8,282 nucleotides of DNA from an uncultured Clostridia bacterium (GTDB lineage: Bacteria > Bacillota > Clostridia > TANB77 > CAG-508). The notes below the pieces were generated by a model, which ran no database searches, was not told the origin of the DNA, and saw only the letters and a program-made list of their open reading frames with translations. This document shows positions 6,520-8,282 of this stretch, piece by piece. The stretch spans positions 1-8,282 of the forward strand of contig CAKPKI010000082.1 in the NCBI GenBank assembly GCA_934167135.1. The letters run 5' to 3'. Each line of letters starts with the position of its first letter. The first letter of the stretch is position 1. The translations under genes were made by a program, and so were the position numbers.

Positions 6520-6545
6520 TTGTAAAATTTTTGTAAATTTTACAA
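6520..6545. repeat. Perfect AT-rich palindrome after the unrecognised gene
   Basis: TTGTAAAATTT and AAATTTTACAA form an 11-bp perfect inverted repeat around a four-base centre, starting nine bases after the stop codon at 6554. It has only one G-C pair per arm region, so it would be a weak RNA hairpin, and no T-run follows it. It could be a protein-binding palindrome or an mRNA 3' structure, or chance in very AT-rich DNA. Confidence 0.4.
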
Positions 6546-6553
6546 TTCATTTT

Positions 6554-7291
6554 TTAATAGCCTCTTACAAAAATATTATATTTTTCATCAAATTCTTTCT
6601 CAAAGTCAGTATCTTTATCTTTATGGTAATACATATAGAATTTTCTATCTAACATATTAGTATTTTCTATTATTTTATTACAAGTTTCTCCTTTATATGT
6701 ATAATCTTTAGTTGAGATATTTATTCTATGTGGATATATTTTATAATATTTACTACTAAAATCAGAGTCTTTGCTAATATATATCTCTATCAGTGTATCA
6801 TCATATTTGGAAGCGCAATAATTGTATATTTGATGTATTTTATTCTTTATCTTTAAGATATCGTTATAATCTTCTCCTTGCATAATAATATACACATATC
6901 CATTTTGACCATTATCATATTCAGATGTAAATTCACGAACAGTATTTACACTATTTTCTTCTGATAATATATTAGAAATTGTTTCATCACTTTCTCCCAA
7001 TTCAACTTTTTGGTCACTATATTCCCATTTTGATTCAAACATGTGTCCTGAAACACTGGCTCTAATATAATCACCATTACACAAAAATAGCCATTTTATA
7101 CTATTTACACCTTCTCCACCCACATTTCTTTTTTCTTCTAATAATTCAATATTATTTTTTCCATATTTTTTATAAACTTCTCTTTGTAAAGTTCTATATG
7201 GTTGGTTGTTATAACTCTTTATAAGATCAAATACTATAATCCCAAATATTATAAAAACTATTATTAAAATTACCTTTGATTTTTTACTCAT
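6554..7291 (-). CDS. Unrecognised single-pass membrane protein
   Basis: I do not recognise this 245-residue protein. A short positive N-terminus (MSKKSK) and one strongly hydrophobic segment (about 7-24) suggest either an N-terminal anchor or an uncleaved signal. The remaining 220 residues would then face outside. They are hydrophilic, rich in Tyr, Asp, Lys and Asn, and have alternating strand-like stretches (for example IKWLFLCNGDYIRASV, 65-80, and GYVYIIMQG, 131-139) and a helical stretch near 141-162. Cysteines occur at 71, 159 and 204. No enzyme motif or repeat is visible. GGGGGAAG just upstream of the ATG at 7291 gives an SD, and codon choice looks like that of its neighbours. It starts 23 bases after the Alg13-like gene and is followed by the strong terminator, so it is probably the last gene of the polysaccharide transcript. 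A role there would be inferred from position only. Confidence 0.8.
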   Translation of the reverse strand: MSKKSKVILIIVFIIFGIIVFDLIKSYNNQPYRTLQREVYKKYGKNNIELLEEKRNVGGEGVNSIKWLFLCNGDYIRASVSGHMFESKWEYSDQKVELGESDETISNILSEENSVNTVREFTSEYDNGQNGYVYIIMQGEDYNDILKIKNKIHQIYNYCASKYDDTLIEIYISKDSDFSSKYYKIYPHRINISTKDYTYKGETCNKIIENTNMLDRKFYMYYHKDKDTDFEKEFDEKYNIFVRGY

Positions 7292-7314
7292 TTTTCTTCC
7301 CCCATTTTATTTTT

Positions 7315-7794
7315 CTAATTATTATTTATAAAATCTTCCACAATTTTAATTATATTTCCTGTATTCTGAATGTATTTTTTAGGTTTAAATTCCTTAATTC
7401 TTTTTATTGCATCTTTTAATTCAGAAACATCTTTTATTCCTATTATATATTCTAATTTATTAAATGAATTTATAATATCAAGTTGATGGTCGTTTACATG
7501 TTCATTATATTGTTTTAATCGTGGAACTGCAATAACTTTTTTACCTTGTTCAATTGATGTTATTATTGAACCAACTCCTCCATGTGTTATAATATAACTT
7601 GCATTTTTTTCTAATTCTTCTATTTCCTCTTTTGGAACAAAATCTACTATTTTCATGTTTTTAGAGTTATATTTAGTATACCCAGCTTGTACAATTACTT
7701 CTTCGTTTATTATTTTTTCTTGTATCAATTTATCAATTTCTTCTAATAATCTATGAAAACTATTATTTTGTGTTCCTAACATAATTAGTACCAT
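7315..7794 (-). CDS. pssE: PssE/Alg13-like glycosyltransferase subunit (GT28 C-terminal domain)
   Basis: This 159-residue protein is a free-standing C-terminal GT28 domain, as in Alg13, PssE and Cps14G. It is expected to bind the nucleotide sugar and, with its Alg14/PssD partner, add a sugar to a lipid-linked exopolysaccharide or capsule intermediate on the inner face of the membrane. Family marks are the opening MVLIMLGTQNNSFHRLLEEI, then ITHGGVGS (68-76, H71 before the glycine pair) and VPRLKQYNEHVNDHQ (90-104, with E98, H99, D102, H103 and Q104), which forms the donor-binding loop. The start overlaps the stop of the partner gene as TAATG, and GGAGGTG lies 10-12 bases upstream within that gene. 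This arrangement favours coupled, equal production. The sugar and linkage cannot be read from the sequence, and the pss name is used at family level. Confidence 0.9.
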   Translation of the reverse strand: MVLIMLGTQNNSFHRLLEEIDKLIQEKIINEEVIVQAGYTKYNSKNMKIVDFVPKEEIEELEKNASYIITHGGVGSIITSIEQGKKVIAVPRLKQYNEHVNDHQLDIINSFNKLEYIIGIKDVSELKDAIKRIKEFKPKKYIQNTGNIIKIVEDFINNN

Positions 7795-8270
7795 TAATAA
7801 ATTGCACCTCCATATACTGCTTTAGGATATAATTTTAACATTTCTTCCCATTGTACAATAAATAAATCTGCTATTGGATAAATTAACCTACCTGTAGCTG
7901 TTTTTCTATTCCTATTTGCAAATGTTTCTATATAAATTATTTTGCTTCCAAATATTTTTCCTAAATAACACATTGGTCCAGCTGTGTGCGTTCCTGTTGT
8001 GATTATATATTTAGGTCTTATTTTAAAATATAGATATATTGTTTTTAAACATAAATAAAAATAAACAAATATATATCTAAATATCTTTTTCCTTGTTCCA
8101 TACGGTAGATATGAAATTCTATTCTTATATTTTTCTTTTGCACTTTTTGTTGCATTGTCTTTTTCTGTTATTATATGATAATCATATTTTTCAAATAATG
8201 GACTTAATTGTTGCAATTCATTAAAGTGCCCTCCTGTACTTGATATAAATAATACTTTTTTCTTTTTCAT
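7794..8270 (-). CDS. pssD: PssD/Alg14-like glycosyltransferase membrane-recruiting subunit
   Basis: This 158-residue protein resembles Alg14, PssD, EpsE and Cps14F. In characterised pairs it anchors the catalytic Alg13-type partner to the membrane and binds the lipid acceptor. Visible marks are the N-terminal Rossmann start VLFISSTGGHFNELQQL (6-22), the central TTGTHTAGPMCYLGK (91-105), and IYIETFANRNRKTATG (112-127) followed by a conserved end (WEEMLKLYPKAVYGGAIY). A hydrophobic, aromatic segment (about 64-82) probably binds the membrane. The length is normal and the C-terminus ends in the usual way, so it is not truncated. AGGAG six bases before the ATG gives a strong SD. The upstream part of the operon is outside the window. 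Together with the next gene it points to a capsule, exopolysaccharide or wall-polysaccharide cluster extending beyond the high-coordinate end. Confidence 0.9.
   Translation of the reverse strand: MKKKKVLFISSTGGHFNELQQLSPLFEKYDYHIITEKDNATKSAKEKYKNRISYLPYGTRKKIFRYIFVYFYLCLKTIYLYFKIRPKYIITTGTHTAGPMCYLGKIFGSKIIYIETFANRNRKTATGRLIYPIADLFIVQWEEMLKLYPKAVYGGAIY
7805..7811 (-). promoter_or_regulatory. Strong SD for the Alg13-like gene, inside the Alg14-like gene
   Basis: GGAGGTG on the minus strand is embedded in the last codons (about Y153-G155) of the Alg14-like gene and lies 10-12 bases before the overlapping ATG. It supports the start at 7794 and independent or coupled re-initiation for the catalytic subunit. 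Confidence 0.7.
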
Positions 8271-8282
8271 TCTTTTCTCCTA

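Overview
The window is very AT-rich, and every gene I can support is on the minus strand. The low GC, Shine-Dalgarno (SD) sites in front of most genes, mostly TAA stops and the Gram-positive style of the wall and lipid genes suggest a Clostridia-like member of the Bacillota. I cannot name a genus. Products read as normal full-length proteins under the standard code, with no frameshift or insertion sequence.

In transcription order (high to low coordinates) there are three units. (1) 8270-6554 is the tail of a surface-polysaccharide locus. It holds an Alg14/PssD-like subunit, an Alg13/PssE-like subunit overlapping it by one base, and an unrecognised single-pass membrane protein. It ends at a strong hairpin with T-runs on both sides (6447-6484). 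(2) A sigma-A-type promoter (6405-6433) then drives ftsE, ftsX, two tandem secreted coiled-coil M23 (LytM) endopeptidases, an S41 C-terminal processing protease and pgsA. Intergenic gaps are at most about 35 bases and several starts are coupled or overlapping, so this looks like one operon of about 6 kb. It ends with a GC-containing hairpin (221-244) that lacks a T-run. (3) A near-consensus promoter (163-191) and a leader with a perfect-stem hairpin precede the first 22 codons of greA, which runs off the low-coordinate end.

Unit 2 looks like a cell-wall remodelling module. FtsE hydrolyses ATP, FtsX passes the signal through the membrane, and the coiled-coil M23 proteins are the likely extracellular targets. 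In E. coli the equivalent FtsEX partner, EnvC, has a LytM domain that has lost its metal ligands and only activates other enzymes. Both proteins here keep all five zinc and catalytic positions, so they probably cut peptidoglycan themselves. The S41 protease may trim or turn over exported proteins, and PgsA makes the precursor of phosphatidylglycerol. The partner assignments come from family knowledge and gene order.

I did not find a clearly new type of system. The most interesting points are the tandem, apparently active FtsEX-linked M23 pair with different linkers, the unrecognised membrane protein beside the PssD/PssE pair, pgsA placed at the end of the ftsEX operon, and the structured greA leader.
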